A stretch of DNA of 64,000 bases from positions 62,001-126,000 of the forward strand of contig NZ_VSST01000001.1 of NCBI RefSeq assembly GCF_019402665.1, in the 5' to 3' direction. Of this stretch, positions 1 to 8,494 are shown one piece after another. Position 1 is the first letter of the stretch. The number at the start of each line of letters is the position of its first letter. This stretch comes from Bradyrhizobium canariense (GTDB lineage: Bacteria; Pseudomonadota; Alphaproteobacteria; Rhizobiales; Xanthobacteraceae). The notes below the pieces were generated by a model. The model had not been told where the DNA came from. It was given only the letters and a program-made list of their open reading frames with translations, and ran no database searches. The position numbers and the translations under genes are program-made.

Positions 1-1028
1 AGCCAGGCGAGCTGTTCGGCGCCCAGGATCCAGCCGCGGTGATCATCACCCTTGTTCCAGCTCTCGTCGCGATAGCTGCGCATGTCGATCATGAAGACGT
101 CGAGCAGCGGACCATAGGCGATCTTGCGATAGACCCGCCCCTTTCGCGCGCCGATGTCGCGGATCGGCATGAAGTCGAAGAAGGCGCGGCGGGCACGCGC
201 GACCAGGCGCGGGGTGCCGTCATCCTCATGGCCGGCGGCGTCATAGCTGCCGGTCGGCGACCAGTCGTTGGTGACTTCGTGATCGTCCCACTGCGCGAAC
301 ATCGGCACCTGCGCGTGGAAGGCGCGGAAGTGCTCGTCGAGATGGTTGTATTTGTAATTGCCGCGGAACTGCGCCAGCGTGTGCGCGACCTGGGATTTCT
401 CCTCGGTCATGACGTTGCGCCATATCTCGCCGTTCGGCAGCTTCTGCTCGGAGGGGATCGTGCAGTCGGCGTAGATGTGATCGCCGGAGTGGATGAAGAA
501 GTCCGGGCGATTGTCGAGCATGGTGCGATAGCTGCGATAGCCGCCGCGCGATGTGTCGATGCCCCAGCCCTGCCCCGCGGTGTCGCCGGACCACAGGAAC
601 GAGATCGACCGGCCGGCAGCCGGCGCAGTGCGGAAGTGGCCGACGCGGCTTTCGCCGGCGATGCCGGTCGCGATGTCGTCGAAGCGCACACGATAGAAGA
701 TGTCCTGCCCGGGCGGCAGATCGTTCAGCAGCACTTTCGAGGTGAAGTCAGCATCGGGCGACGCATCGCGCGAAGCCGACGCAATGATCGTCTTGAAGCT
801 CTCCACGGTCGAATAGTCCACCCGCATCCGCGCCGGCCGGTCGGCGCGCGCCCAGATCACCGCGGAGCCATCCGAGACGTCGCCGGACTGGATGCCGCCT
901 GCGAGCTGCGGACGATCAGCGGCGCGGCTGAGATGTGGCGTTGCGAGCGCGGCAACGGTGAGGCTCGAGGTGGAACGGACCAGGAATTGCCGCCGGGTCC
1001 AGGCGCGCGAGGCGCGGAGCGCTACCAT
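1..1028 (-). CDS. phoD: PhoD-family alkaline phosphatase (partial, 3' end outside window)
   Basis: Secreted metallo-phosphodiesterase/phosphomonoesterase that releases phosphate from organic phosphate. The reading frame is open from the ATG at 1028 to the window edge (342 codons, C-terminus missing). Residues 12-17 (RRQFLV) followed by a hydrophobic stretch form a Tat signal, as expected for PhoD. Metal-site motifs are visible: SGDHIYAD near residue 176 and WDDHEVTND near residue 245. An N-terminal beta domain precedes the catalytic domain. The missing part should carry the last metal ligands. No pho box was recognised in the 117 bp upstream. The family assignment is firm; the substrate is not known. 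Confidence 0.92.
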   Translation of the reverse strand, partial: MVALRASRAWTRRQFLVRSTSSLTVAALATPHLSRAADRPQLAGGIQSGDVSDGSAVIWARADRPARMRVDYSTVESFKTIIASASRDASPDADFTSKVLLNDLPPGQDIFYRVRFDDIATGIAGESRVGHFRTAPAAGRSISFLWSGDTAGQGWGIDTSRGGYRSYRTMLDNRPDFFIHSGDHIYADCTIPSEQKLPNGEIWRNVMTEEKSQVAHTLAQFRGNYKYNHLDEHFRAFHAQVPMFAQWDDHEVTNDWSPTGSYDAAGHEDDGTPRLVARARRAFFDFMPIRDIGARKGRVYRKIAYGPLLDVFMIDMRSYRDESWNKGDDHRGWILGAEQLAW

Positions 1029-1073
1029 TCAGGAAACCTTCGTCGACTAGCGACGGAAGGTGCCTGCGTCGTT

Positions 1074-1120
1074 TGACCCCCGGCTTACGGTTTCTTGACC
1101 GCGGGCCTACGGTTTTACGA
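1074..1120. repeat. short imperfect direct repeat between phoD and the next gene
   Basis: Two adjacent copies of a roughly 20-base unit (gacc, a C/G run, then ctacggttt or ttacggttt) lie just outside the phoD start. They could be a regulator half-site pair or simple slippage. No known box was matched. Confidence 0.3.
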
Positions 1121-1145
1121 CGTGCGGATGACGCTCGGAACTGAC

Positions 1146-1565
1146 CTAATGCTTCCAGTTGCAGATGCCGCCGCTGCGGCACGGCCAGGTCTGGATGCGG
1201 GTGTCCATCGCCTGCGCGTCGAGCGGATTGCCGTGACGATGCGCGAGCTTGGTGCGCGCCGCGCCGCGCGGGTGCGCGGGCTTGGCGTGCGCAACCTTCG
1301 GCTCCGACACGCGCACGCGTTCGGCGGCGACCCTCTTCGGCACGTCGACCGGCTCGGCGCGCGCCTGCGCCTCGTTGCCGCCGCGCGCCTCCAGCGCGAC
1401 CGGCGCGAACTGGGTTTCGGGCCCCAGCCGCTTCGGCGACAACACCGCCTTCGAAAGATCGAGGCCGAGATATTCGTCGGGCTTGTAGTCGTCAGCGCGC
1501 GCGACGCCGGCCCATGCGAGCACGAGGACAACGGCCATTGCAAAAGGAGCGCTCTTCATAATCAC
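1146..1565 (-). CDS. small secreted protein of unknown function
   Basis: A 139-residue protein with a clear Sec signal peptide (hydrophobic core MAVVLVLAWAGVARA, cleavage after ARA). The middle is Ala/Arg/Pro-rich and low in complexity, and the C-terminus is compact with two Cys (WPCRSGGICNW) that may form a disulfide. The GTG at 1565 lies 5 bases from a perfect AGGAGG; an ATG at 1559 (MKSAP) lies 11 bases away and gives a more usual signal peptide. No known domain was recognised. The leader can fold so that the Shine-Dalgarno is paired (see 1567-1621), which suggests translational control. Confidence 0.75.
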   Translation of the reverse strand: MIMKSAPFAMAVVLVLAWAGVARADDYKPDEYLGLDLSKAVLSPKRLGPETQFAPVALEARGGNEAQARAEPVDVPKRVAAERVRVSEPKVAHAKPAHPRGAARTKLAHRHGNPLDAQAMDTRIQTWPCRSGGICNWKH

Positions 1566-1566
1566 G

Positions 1567-1621
1567 GACGCCTCCTGAAATCGATTGTTAAGAGGTAATT
1601 TACCTCTATTTAGGAGGCGTC
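1567..1621 (-). promoter_or_regulatory. mRNA leader that can sequester the ribosome binding site
   Basis: In the minus-strand transcript the 10 bases GACGCCTCCT (1612-1621) are perfectly complementary to AGGAGGCGTC (1567-1576), which contains the Shine-Dalgarno of the downstream gene. Nested between them is a second perfect hairpin, AGAGGTAA/TTACCTCT (1591-1607), with a one-base centre. The short dyad could instead be a DNA operator. No known riboswitch class was recognised. Confidence 0.6.
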
Positions 1622-1672
1622 GCGCGCAATTCCAGCGGTCAACTGCCGCCGTGGTTAAGAAGTTTGGCGGTG

Positions 1673-2674
1673 TCAGGCGACCTTTCGCGGTGCACCCGTC
1701 TCTTCAAGAAACCCCATTAGACGGGTACGGATGATGGTTTCCGCCTCAGCCATGATCCTGTCGACGAGTTCCTTGCAAGTGGGGATGTCGTGGATGAGGC
1801 CTGCGACCATGCCGCAGCTCCACGCGCCCGCGTCCATCTGCCCGTCCAACATGATCCTGGGATAAACGCCCGCGACCTGGTCGTGGATGTCGTCGATCTT
1901 CAGCTTGTCGCCCTTCTCGCGTTCGATCTCGAGCAGGCGGTCGACATTGGCGTTCTTCAGCACGCGCTCGGTGTTGCGCAGGCTCCGCATGATCAGGCGG
2001 GTGTCGAGTTCGGTCGCGGCGACCAGCGCGTTCTTGACGTTCTGATGCACCGGCGCTTCCTTGGTGGCGATGAAGCGCGTGCCCATGTTCATGCCGGCCG
2101 CCCCCAGCGACAGCGCCGCGACGAGGCTGCGGCCGTCGGCCATGCCGCCGGACGCGACGAACGGAATCTTCAATTCCTCCGCCGCGCGCGGCAACAGGAT
2201 CATGTTGGGAATGTCGTCCTCGCCGGGATGGCCGCCGCACTCAAAGCCGTCGACGCTGACGGCGTCGCATCCGATGCGCTCGGCCTTCAGCGAGTGGCGC
2301 ACCGACGTGCATTTGTGGATGACCTTGATCCCGGCGGCCTTCAGCGCGGGCATGTAGGCTTCCGGGCTGCGGCCGGCGGTCTCCACGGACTTGATGCCGC
2401 CTTCGACGATGGCGGCAATGTATTCCGGATAAGGCGGCGCGGCGAAGGTCGGCAGGAAAGTGAGGTTCACGCCGAACGGCTTGTCGGTCATGTCGCGGCA
2501 ACGCGCGATCTCTTTTGCCAGCAGCTCCGGCGTCTTCTGCGTGAGACCGGTGATGATGCCGAGCCCGCCGGCATTGGAGACGGCAGCCGCCAGCTCGGCA
2601 AAGCCGACGAAATGCATGCCGCCCTGAATGATGGGGTGCTCGATGCCGAACAGTTCGGTGATCGCGGTCTTCAC
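1673..2674 (-). CDS. nitronate monooxygenase (2-nitropropane dioxygenase family)
   Basis: FMN-dependent TIM-barrel enzyme that oxidises alkyl nitronates such as propionate-3-nitronate. It has 333 residues, typical for the family. It starts with the family pattern GIEHPIIQGGM at about residues 10-20, has the substrate-binding stretch DGFECGGHPGE near residue 145, and a phosphate-binding Gly-rich region (ASGGMADGRSL, then GAAGMNMGTRF). The start is GTG, 6 bases after GGGAGGT. It stands alone, with emrB ending 108 bp upstream on the same strand. The family is clear, although class I and class II enzymes or trans-acting enoyl reductases are related. Confidence 0.9.
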   Translation of the reverse strand: MKTAITELFGIEHPIIQGGMHFVGFAELAAAVSNAGGLGIITGLTQKTPELLAKEIARCRDMTDKPFGVNLTFLPTFAAPPYPEYIAAIVEGGIKSVETAGRSPEAYMPALKAAGIKVIHKCTSVRHSLKAERIGCDAVSVDGFECGGHPGEDDIPNMILLPRAAEELKIPFVASGGMADGRSLVAALSLGAAGMNMGTRFIATKEAPVHQNVKNALVAATELDTRLIMRSLRNTERVLKNANVDRLLEIEREKGDKLKIDDIHDQVAGVYPRIMLDGQMDAGAWSCGMVAGLIHDIPTCKELVDRIMAEAETIIRTRLMGFLEETGAPRKVA

Positions 2675-2782
2675 TTAAATTACCTCCCGGGCTTTTGCTT
2701 GACGTTCGGACCAGTCTAGCCGGACTTTTGCGCCGCGGTCACCCTTCTCTCTCTCGCCATTTCTCGCCGAGCGGCTGTTGGC

Positions 2783-4402
2783 TCAATGCCCCCGCGCGGG
2801 GGCGCCCAGCTTGATCGGGCGCAGCACCGCGGCGGTCGGGATCATCAGCACCGCGATGACCGCGAGCGTCCAGAACACGTCGATATAAGCGAGCAAATCG
2901 ACCTGCTGCTGCAAGGTGCGGCCGACCCAGGCGACCGCCTGCGCAGCCGCATCGCTCGCATTCGAGCCCTGAGCCTGGAAGAAGCGGGTCATCGTCTCGA
3001 TAGCTTGCTGGTAGCCGAGGTCCGACGGCGCGGCGTGCTCGATCAGACGGCTCTGATGGAATTGCTGGCGCTGCGCCAGGATTGTCTGCGCCAGCGCAAC
3101 GCCCATGGAGCCGCCGATATTGCGGGCGACGTTGATCAGCGCCGAGGCCTGGTTGGTCTTGTCCGGCGGCACGCCGTCATAGGACGCGGTCGTGACCGGC
3201 AGGAACAGGAAAGGCAGACCGAGCGCCAGGAAGATGCGCGACATCGCGGCGTAGCCGTAGGTGATGTCGCCGGTGAGGCCCGTGAGATGCCACATCGAGA
3301 ACGCGACGATGGTGGCGCCGAGCATGATGAGGTATTTCGGCTGCACGCTGCTGACGAGACGGCCCACCACCGGCATCAGCACCAGGGTCGCGATTCCGCC
3401 CGGTGACAACGCAAGACCCGCCAGCATGGCGGTGTAGTTCAAATCGCTCTGGAGCAGTTGCGGCAAAAGCTGGGTCGTCGAGATCAGCACCGCGCCGGTC
3501 GCAAGCATGACCAGGAAGCAGGCGGCGAACTGGCGGCGGCCGAGCAGGCGGAGATCGACGATGGGATCCTCGCGCGTCAGCTCCCACGGGATCAGCGCAA
3601 GCAGTGACATGGCCGAAAGCACCGCGAAGAACACGATCATGTTCGAGCCGAACCAGTCGTTGCGCTGGCCTTCGTCGAGCACGTATTCGAGCGAGCCGAG
3701 CCCGATCGCGACCAGCAGGAAGCCGACATAGTCGACGCGCAGGCCCTTGCTCAGCAGCTTCTCCCTCTCCTCCTCCGCCCCCGAGGGCTCCTTGACTAGC
3801 GTGCCGACCAGGAACAGCGACAGCAATCCCATGGGGACGTTGATCAGGAACACCCAGTGCCAGGTGTAGGTGTCGGTGATCCAGCCGCCGAGCGTCGGAC
3901 CGACCACGGGCGCGACCACGACGGCGACGCCATAGATTGCGAAAGCCTGGCCGCGCTTGTGCGGCGGGAAGGAGTCGGCGAGGATCGCCTGCTCGCTGGT
4001 CGCCATGCCGCCGCCGCCAAGGCCCTGAAGGATTCGAAACAGCACCAGCGCCTGCAAATTCCAGGCAAAGCCGCACAAGAGCGAGGAGATTGTGAAAACC
4101 GCAACGCAGATCATGTAGAAGCGCTTGCGGCCGATCACGGTCGACAGCCAGCCCGAGATCGACAGCACGATGGCGTTGGCGACGAGATAGCTGGTGATGA
4201 CGTAGGTGCTCTCGTCGATGCCGACGGCAAGCCCACCGGCGATGTGGCGCAAGGCGACATTGGCAATGGTGGTGTCGAGCACCTCCATGAAGGTCGCGAT
4301 CGAGACGACGAACGCAATGAGATAAGGATTATGACCGCCGGCCGCCGAGCGCTCCGGCGACCAGCCGCCCGCGGACGCGCCGCCTTGCGCCGTGTCGGTC
4401 AT
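2783..4402 (-). CDS. emrB: DHA2-family multidrug efflux MFS permease (EmrB/QacA type)
   Basis: Proton-driven drug exporter of the inner membrane, 539 residues with about 14 membrane segments. It has the DHA2 signature LDTTIANVALRHIAG near residue 42 and the antiporter motif C (GVAVVVAPVVGPTLGGW) near residue 156. Its ATG overlaps the stop of emrA by 4 bases (ATGA), so the two are translationally coupled. With EmrA it should form a pump that passes drugs across the periplasm to an outer-membrane channel. No channel gene is nearby. Substrates cannot be predicted. Confidence 0.94.
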   Translation of the reverse strand: MTDTAQGGASAGGWSPERSAAGGHNPYLIAFVVSIATFMEVLDTTIANVALRHIAGGLAVGIDESTYVITSYLVANAIVLSISGWLSTVIGRKRFYMICVAVFTISSLLCGFAWNLQALVLFRILQGLGGGGMATSEQAILADSFPPHKRGQAFAIYGVAVVVAPVVGPTLGGWITDTYTWHWVFLINVPMGLLSLFLVGTLVKEPSGAEEEREKLLSKGLRVDYVGFLLVAIGLGSLEYVLDEGQRNDWFGSNMIVFFAVLSAMSLLALIPWELTREDPIVDLRLLGRRQFAACFLVMLATGAVLISTTQLLPQLLQSDLNYTAMLAGLALSPGGIATLVLMPVVGRLVSSVQPKYLIMLGATIVAFSMWHLTGLTGDITYGYAAMSRIFLALGLPFLFLPVTTASYDGVPPDKTNQASALINVARNIGGSMGVALAQTILAQRQQFHQSRLIEHAAPSDLGYQQAIETMTRFFQAQGSNASDAAAQAVAWVGRTLQQQVDLLAYIDVFWTLAVIAVLMIPTAAVLRPIKLGAPARGH

Positions 4403-5553
4403 CGCACCCTGGTCCAGGGCACGACCGACATGCCGGGACCGACGGGCAAATCGGCCGGCCAGCTGTCGACCACGATCTTCACAGGCACGCGCTGCACCAC
4501 CTTGACGTAATTTCCGGTGGCGTTCTCCGCGGGCAACAGGCTGAACGCAGTGCCGGAGCCCGGCTGCACCGACTCGACATGGCCGGTCAGCTTGCGCCCG
4601 GGATAGGCGTCGATGCGGATCTCGACCGGCTGGCCCGGCCGCATGTCGTTGAGCTGCGTCTCCTTGTAGTTGGCGACGATCCAGACCTCGTCAGGCACGA
4701 ACATCATCAGGCTCTGTCCCGCTGTGACGAAAGTGCCCTTGGCGCCGCTGAGCTTGACGACGCGGCCGGACTGCGCCGCAACGACGCTGGTATATTGCAG
4801 GTTCAGCTTGGCCTGATCGACCTGCGCCTGCGACTGCTCGAGCTGCGCCCGGGCGCCCTCAAGCTGCGCTTGCAGCGTCTTGATGCCGACTTGCGCGGCC
4901 GTCACCGCGGTCTTCGCGCGCTCGGTGTTGGCCTGCTGCGCCTGAAGATCGGAGCGGGTCTGCTGCTGGCGCTGCACGGTGCCGGCGCCCTTCTCGACCA
5001 GATCCTGGGCGCGCGCGAATTCTTCCTGCGAGAACTGAAGCTGGGCCTGGGCCTGTTCGAGCTGCGCCTCCGCCTGCTTGATCTGCTCCTGCTGCGAAAC
5101 GATCTGCGCCTGGACATTGGCGATGTTCGCCTTGGCGACCGCGACTTGCGCATTAGCCTGATCGATGGCGATCCGATAGTCGCGCTCGTCGATCTTGGCG
5201 AGAAGGTCCCCGGCGTTGACATGCTGGTTGTCCGTCACCGGGATGTCGGTCACGTAGCCGCCGACCTTGGAGGCCACGGAAAAGCTGCGCGCGGCGACGA
5301 AGGCATCGTCGGTGGATTCATAGTGGCGTATCTGGAGCCAATAGAGCAATCCGCCGATCAGAGCTGCGAGCAAGACGATGGCGCCAACGCTTGCCACCAG
5401 CCAATGCTCGCGAAGCCGATCTTGCAGCGACGGCGCCTTCGCCGGCTTCGAATCCTTGGCGTCGTGGGCCTGATCAGGAGATGTCTTCGGAGCTTCCTTC
5501 GCCCTCTGCGGCTGCTCCGCGGACGGTCCACGCTCCCGTGTCTGAGCATCCAC
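4399..5553 (-). CDS. emrA: HlyD-family membrane fusion protein (EmrA type)
   Basis: Periplasmic adaptor of the EmrAB efflux pump. A short cytoplasmic head of charged residues is followed by one membrane anchor (WLVASVGAIVLLAALIGGLLYWL), a biotinyl-lipoyl/barrel-sandwich half, and a long Gln/Ala-rich coiled coil of about 130 residues. It ends with the second lipoyl half and a beta-barrel domain. I prefer the GTG at 5553 because AAAGGTG lies 6 bases before it. The in-frame GTG at 5562 is the alternative, but the SD-like bases then run into the start codon. A 7-bp hairpin (5580-5596) lies in the leader. Confidence 0.92.
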   Translation of the reverse strand: MDAQTRERGPSAEQPQRAKEAPKTSPDQAHDAKDSKPAKAPSLQDRLREHWLVASVGAIVLLAALIGGLLYWLQIRHYESTDDAFVAARSFSVASKVGGYVTDIPVTDNQHVNAGDLLAKIDERDYRIAIDQANAQVAVAKANIANVQAQIVSQQEQIKQAEAQLEQAQAQLQFSQEEFARAQDLVEKGAGTVQRQQQTRSDLQAQQANTERAKTAVTAAQVGIKTLQAQLEGARAQLEQSQAQVDQAKLNLQYTSVVAAQSGRVVKLSGAKGTFVTAGQSLMMFVPDEVWIVANYKETQLNDMRPGQPVEIRIDAYPGRKLTGHVESVQPGSGTAFSLLPAENATGNYVKVVQRVPVKIVVDSWPADLPVGPGMSVVPWTRVR

Positions 5554-5579
5554 GGTAAACACCTTTCTCGGGATTAAAC

Positions 5580-5596
5580 TGGCGGCAGAGCCGCCA
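5580..5596. promoter_or_regulatory. 7-bp inverted repeat upstream of emrA
   Basis: Perfect dyad TGGCGGC-AGA-GCCGCCA about 18-27 bases before the emrA start. It could be a repressor operator or a leader hairpin. No regulator gene lies next to the pump. Confidence 0.35.
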
Positions 5597-5686
5597 AAGC
5601 CGGCTCACGCGACGCGAGCCCAACTGCAACTCCTGATCATGGTTCCCCTTGTTGCGAGCACCATCGCGTTCGTGAACGCCCTGCCC

Positions 5687-5721
5687 AAAAGCGAGCGCGG
5701 CACACTGGATGCCGCGCTCGC
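5687..5721 (-). terminator. rho-independent terminator of the PRC-barrel operon
   Basis: A perfect 12-bp GC-rich stem (5691-5702 with 5710-5721), a 7-base loop, then TTTTGGG when read on the minus strand. It sits 31 bases after the stop codon at 5752. Confidence 0.75.
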
Positions 5722-5751
5722 CTCGATGACTCATGGGAACGGCACCGTGTC

Positions 5752-5910
5752 TCAGTGCGTCTTCGTCGCGTGCCATTTCTCGAGATCGGGCTTCACCTCG
5801 TCCGATCCCTGCTCCTTTTCCGGAGTGCCCTTCCAGGGCTTGTCCGTCTGCTTGTGCGAACCCCAGTCGCTCTGCTGCCGGGGATCGTCGTTAGGCCGTT
5901 CCTTGCTCAT
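5752..5910 (-). CDS. 52-residue hydrophilic protein of unknown function
   Basis: A very polar 52-residue protein (MSKERPNDDPRQQ...EKWHATKTH), rich in Lys, Asp, Pro and Gln, with no hydrophobic segment. It is probably intrinsically disordered. The ATG follows AAGGAAG by 4 bases. It lies 24 bases behind the PRC-barrel gene on the same strand and ahead of a terminator, so the two form one transcription unit under a likely EcfG promoter. No domain was recognised. Confidence 0.7.
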   Translation of the reverse strand: MSKERPNDDPRQQSDWGSHKQTDKPWKGTPEKEQGSDEVKPDLEKWHATKTH

Positions 5911-5934
5911 CGAGCTTCCTTTCGGTGGAAACGC

Positions 5935-6309
5935 TTACGCGAAGGGGACGCCATAATAGGAGTTGATGCCGCGAACCGCGGCGTCATCCCCCCAGTTCCA
6001 ATCACTCCGCTCGCCATATTTCGGCGCGCCTTCCAGTTCCTTGGTGGTGATGCCCGTGACGTAACCGCCGAGCTCCGTGTCGTATTTCAGCGACTGCCAG
6101 GGCAGCGGATAATGGTCGTTGCCGAGGCCCAGAAATCCGCCGAAGCCGAGCACGGCGTAGGACACCTTGCCGCTGATCTTGTCGATCATCACGCGTTCGA
6201 TCGAGCCGATTTTGTTGCGATCGGCGCCGTAGACCGATGTTCCCTCGACCTTGTCGCTGCCGATCAACCGACCCATCTCGTTTTGGTCCAGTTCACCCTG
6301 ATTCAACAT
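5935..6309 (-). CDS. PRC-barrel domain protein
   Basis: A 124-residue protein whose first 80 residues form one PRC-barrel (LIGSDKVEGTSVYGADRNKIGSIERVMID...GKVSYAVLGFGGFLGLGNDHYPLPW). This small beta-barrel is found in photosynthetic reaction centre H subunits, RimM and many rhizobial stress proteins. The C-terminal 35 residues are variable. The start chosen (MLNQGEL) has GGAGAA 7 bases upstream; the longer open frame has no support. It is divergent from the TPP enzyme gene, with an EcfG-like promoter on each strand between them. The molecular role is unknown. Confidence 0.88.
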   Translation of the reverse strand: MLNQGELDQNEMGRLIGSDKVEGTSVYGADRNKIGSIERVMIDKISGKVSYAVLGFGGFLGLGNDHYPLPWQSLKYDTELGGYVTGITTKELEGAPKYGERSDWNWGDDAAVRGINSYYGVPFA

Positions 6310-6339
6310 CTCAATTCTCCACTCAGCCAGTCTGGAGAC

Positions 6340-6365
6340 AACCCAAAGAGGTGCGCGATCGTTCC
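6340..6365 (-). promoter_or_regulatory. candidate EcfG promoter for the PRC-barrel operon
   Basis: On the minus strand GGAAC (6361-6365), a 17-base spacer, then GGTT (6340-6343). The alphaproteobacterial general-stress consensus is GGAAC-N16/17-CGTT. The -10 differs at one base. The site lies 31 bases before the start codon. Confidence 0.5.
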
Positions 6366-6386
6366 GGCATGTTCCGTCAGACTTGA

Positions 6387-6411
6387 GGAACATCGCCGGA
6401 AACGGGCGGTT
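6387..6411 (+). promoter_or_regulatory. candidate EcfG promoter for the TPP-enzyme operon
   Basis: GGAAC (6387-6391), 16 bases, then GGTT (6408-6411), one base from the EcfG consensus, 53 bases before the start codon. It faces away from the promoter of the PRC operon. Confidence 0.5.
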
Positions 6412-6464
6412 CTCTCAGCTTCAAATCCCGGAAACCAAATACCGGAAAACGAAGGGCGCCCTCG

Positions 6465-8252
6465 ATGTCCCAGACCGTCTCAGACTTCATCGTTCAACGT
6501 CTGCATCAATGGGGCGTGCGCCACCTCTTTGGCTATCCCGGCGATGGCATCAACGGCGTATTCGGTGCGCTTCAGCGTGCTGAGGGCAAGATCGGCTTTG
6601 TCCAGGCGCGGCATGAGGAGATGGCCGCTTTCATGGCGAGCGCCTATGCGAAGTTCTCTGGCCAACTGGGGGTGTGTATCGCCACTTCGGGCCCCGGCGC
6701 CTCGCATCTGATCACCGGGCTCTACGATGCCCTGCTGGATCACCAGCCCGTGCTCGCGATCGTCGGTCAGCAGGCACGCAATGCGCTGGGCGGACACTAT
6801 CAGCAGGAACTCGATCTCGTCTCGATGTTCAAGGATGTGGCTGGCGCCTACGTCATGCAGGCCTCCTCGCCGGCGCAAATCCGGCATCTGATCGATCGGT
6901 CGATCCGAATCGCGTTGGCCCGGCGCACGCCAACGGTGATCATCCTGCCCAACGATATCCAGGAGGAGCCGTACGAGGATCCGCCGCGCGCTCACGGCAC
7001 CCTGCACTCTGGCGTCGGCTACAGCGCGCCAGGCATCAAGCCTCGTGACGCTGACCTCGACCGCGCCGCCGAGGTGCTCAACGCCGGCAAGAAGGTCGCG
7101 ATGCTCATCGGCGCCGGCGCGCTCCACGCCACCGAAGAGGTGATCGCGGTCGCCGACCGCTTGTCCGCCGGCTGCGCCAAAGCGCTGCTCGGCAAGGCGG
7201 CGCTCCCCGACGATCTCCCCTGGGTCACCGGCTCGATCGGCCTGCTCGGCACCGAACCCAGCTACAACATGATGATGGAATGCGACACGCTGCTGATGGT
7301 CGGCTCGGGGTTCCCCTATGCCGAATTCCTGCCGAAGGAAGGCGCGGCGTGCGGCGTGCAGATCGACATCGACGCCAGCATGATGTCGATCCGCTTTCCC
7401 ATGGAGGTCGGCCTGGTCGGCGACGCCGCCGAGACGCTGCGCGCCCTGCTGCCGCGACTGAAACCCAAGAGCGATGGCGCCTGGCGCCAGGGCATCGAAG
7501 ACGACGTCGCGAAATGGTGGAAGACGCTGGATGATCGGGCCCATCAGCCCGCGGCACCGGTCAATCCGCAACTCGTCGCCTGGGAGCTGTCTCCGCGCCT
7601 GCCCGACCGCGCCATCGTCACCAGCGATTCCGGCTCCTGCGCCAACTGGTTCGCGCGCGACCTGAAGATGCGCCGCGGCATGACGACCTCGCTCTCAGGC
7701 GGCCTCGCCTCGATGGGTGCCGCGGTGCCCTATGCGCTCGCCGCGAAATACGCGCATTCCGACCGCCCGGTGATTGCCCTTGTCGGCGACGGCGCGATGC
7801 AAATGAACAACATGGCCGAACTGATCACCGCCGCGAAGTATTGGCGCGAGTGGAAGGATCCGCGCTTCATCGTCTGCGTCTTCAACAACGAAGACCTCAA
7901 CCAGGTGACCTGGGAGCAGCGCGTCATCAACGGCGATCCGAAATTCGAGGCATCGCAGCGCATCCCGAACGTGTCCTATTCGCGCTTTGCCGAGCTGATC
8001 GGCCTCTCCGGCATCTATGTCGACAGCCCGCAGCTGCTGGGCTCGGCCTGGGACCAGGCGCTCGCGAGCGAGATGCCGGTGGTGCTGGAGGTCAAGACCG
8101 ACCCCGAAGTGCCGCCGCTGCCGCCGCACATCACCTTGCAGCAGGCCAAGAACTTCTCTCTTGCGCTGATGAAGGGCGATCCCAACGAGAGCGGAGTGAT
8201 CAAGGGCGCGGCGCGGCAGGTGTTGGAAAAAATCCTGCCTGGAAGTGAATGA
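6465..8252 (+). CDS. thiamine-pyrophosphate enzyme of the pyruvate oxidase/acetolactate synthase family
   Basis: A 595-residue ThDP enzyme with the three classic domains: the PYR domain (residues 1-175, catalytic Glu51 in QARHEEMAAFMASAY), a central domain that may bind FAD (185-340), and the PP domain with the ThDP motif GDGAMQMN near 441 and NN near 474. It probably decarboxylates pyruvate or a related 2-oxo acid. It lacks the membrane-binding C-terminus of E. coli PoxB, so a quinone-linked oxidase is not proven. It precedes a 75-residue protein by 8 bases and sits behind an EcfG-like promoter, which suggests a stress or stationary-phase role. Biosynthetic acetolactate synthase is less likely because no small subunit is nearby. 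Confidence 0.85.
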   Translation: MSQTVSDFIVQRLHQWGVRHLFGYPGDGINGVFGALQRAEGKIGFVQARHEEMAAFMASAYAKFSGQLGVCIATSGPGASHLITGLYDALLDHQPVLAIVGQQARNALGGHYQQELDLVSMFKDVAGAYVMQASSPAQIRHLIDRSIRIALARRTPTVIILPNDIQEEPYEDPPRAHGTLHSGVGYSAPGIKPRDADLDRAAEVLNAGKKVAMLIGAGALHATEEVIAVADRLSAGCAKALLGKAALPDDLPWVTGSIGLLGTEPSYNMMMECDTLLMVGSGFPYAEFLPKEGAACGVQIDIDASMMSIRFPMEVGLVGDAAETLRALLPRLKPKSDGAWRQGIEDDVAKWWKTLDDRAHQPAAPVNPQLVAWELSPRLPDRAIVTSDSGSCANWFARDLKMRRGMTTSLSGGLASMGAAVPYALAAKYAHSDRPVIALVGDGAMQMNNMAELITAAKYWREWKDPRFIVCVFNNEDLNQVTWEQRVINGDPKFEASQRIPNVSYSRFAELIGLSGIYVDSPQLLGSAWDQALASEMPVVLEVKTDPEVPPLPPHITLQQAKNFSLALMKGDPNESGVIKGAARQVLEKILPGSE

Positions 8253-8260
8253 GGTGAAGC

Positions 8261-8488
8261 ATGAGCGATTTCCGCGATATCCAGCACGGCGTCAACGATC
8301 CCGTGGATGGCCTCGACGTGAAGCGGCAGATCAACGACAACCGGACGCCGCATGAACGGGCACAACGCCATGCAGACGTGCGTGCCGAGGCCACTGCCAC
8401 GCCGACCGAGCCGTTCCTGCCCGAACGGCTTCGGCGCAAGCCGACGGATCCCATCAACCCACGGAGCGGGCGGAGACCGACGGATTAG
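8261..8488 (+). CDS. 75-residue hydrophilic protein of unknown function
   Basis: Charged protein with many Arg, Asp and Pro and no membrane segment, probably disordered. The ATG follows GAGGTGA and comes 8 bases after the stop of the TPP enzyme, so it is in the same operon. No domain was recognised. Confidence 0.7.
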   Translation: MSDFRDIQHGVNDPVDGLDVKRQINDNRTPHERAQRHADVRAEATATPTEPFLPERLRRKPTDPINPRSGRRPTD

Positions 8489-8494
8489 CCGTTA

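Noticed and set aside
1..1028. Suspected frameshift in phoD near 130-150
   Set aside because: Re-reading the bases gave one continuous frame (IRDIGARKGRVYRKIAYGP), so the gene is intact as far as the window shows.
2788..2803. Perfect 16-base palindrome GCCCCCGCGCGGGGGC at the end of emrB
   Set aside because: It is inside the last codons of the gene, has no T-run and is common by chance in such GC-rich sequence.
5474..5776. 100-codon minus-strand frame between emrA and the 52-residue gene
   Set aside because: It runs through a terminator and the emrA start in another frame, and has no conserved look.
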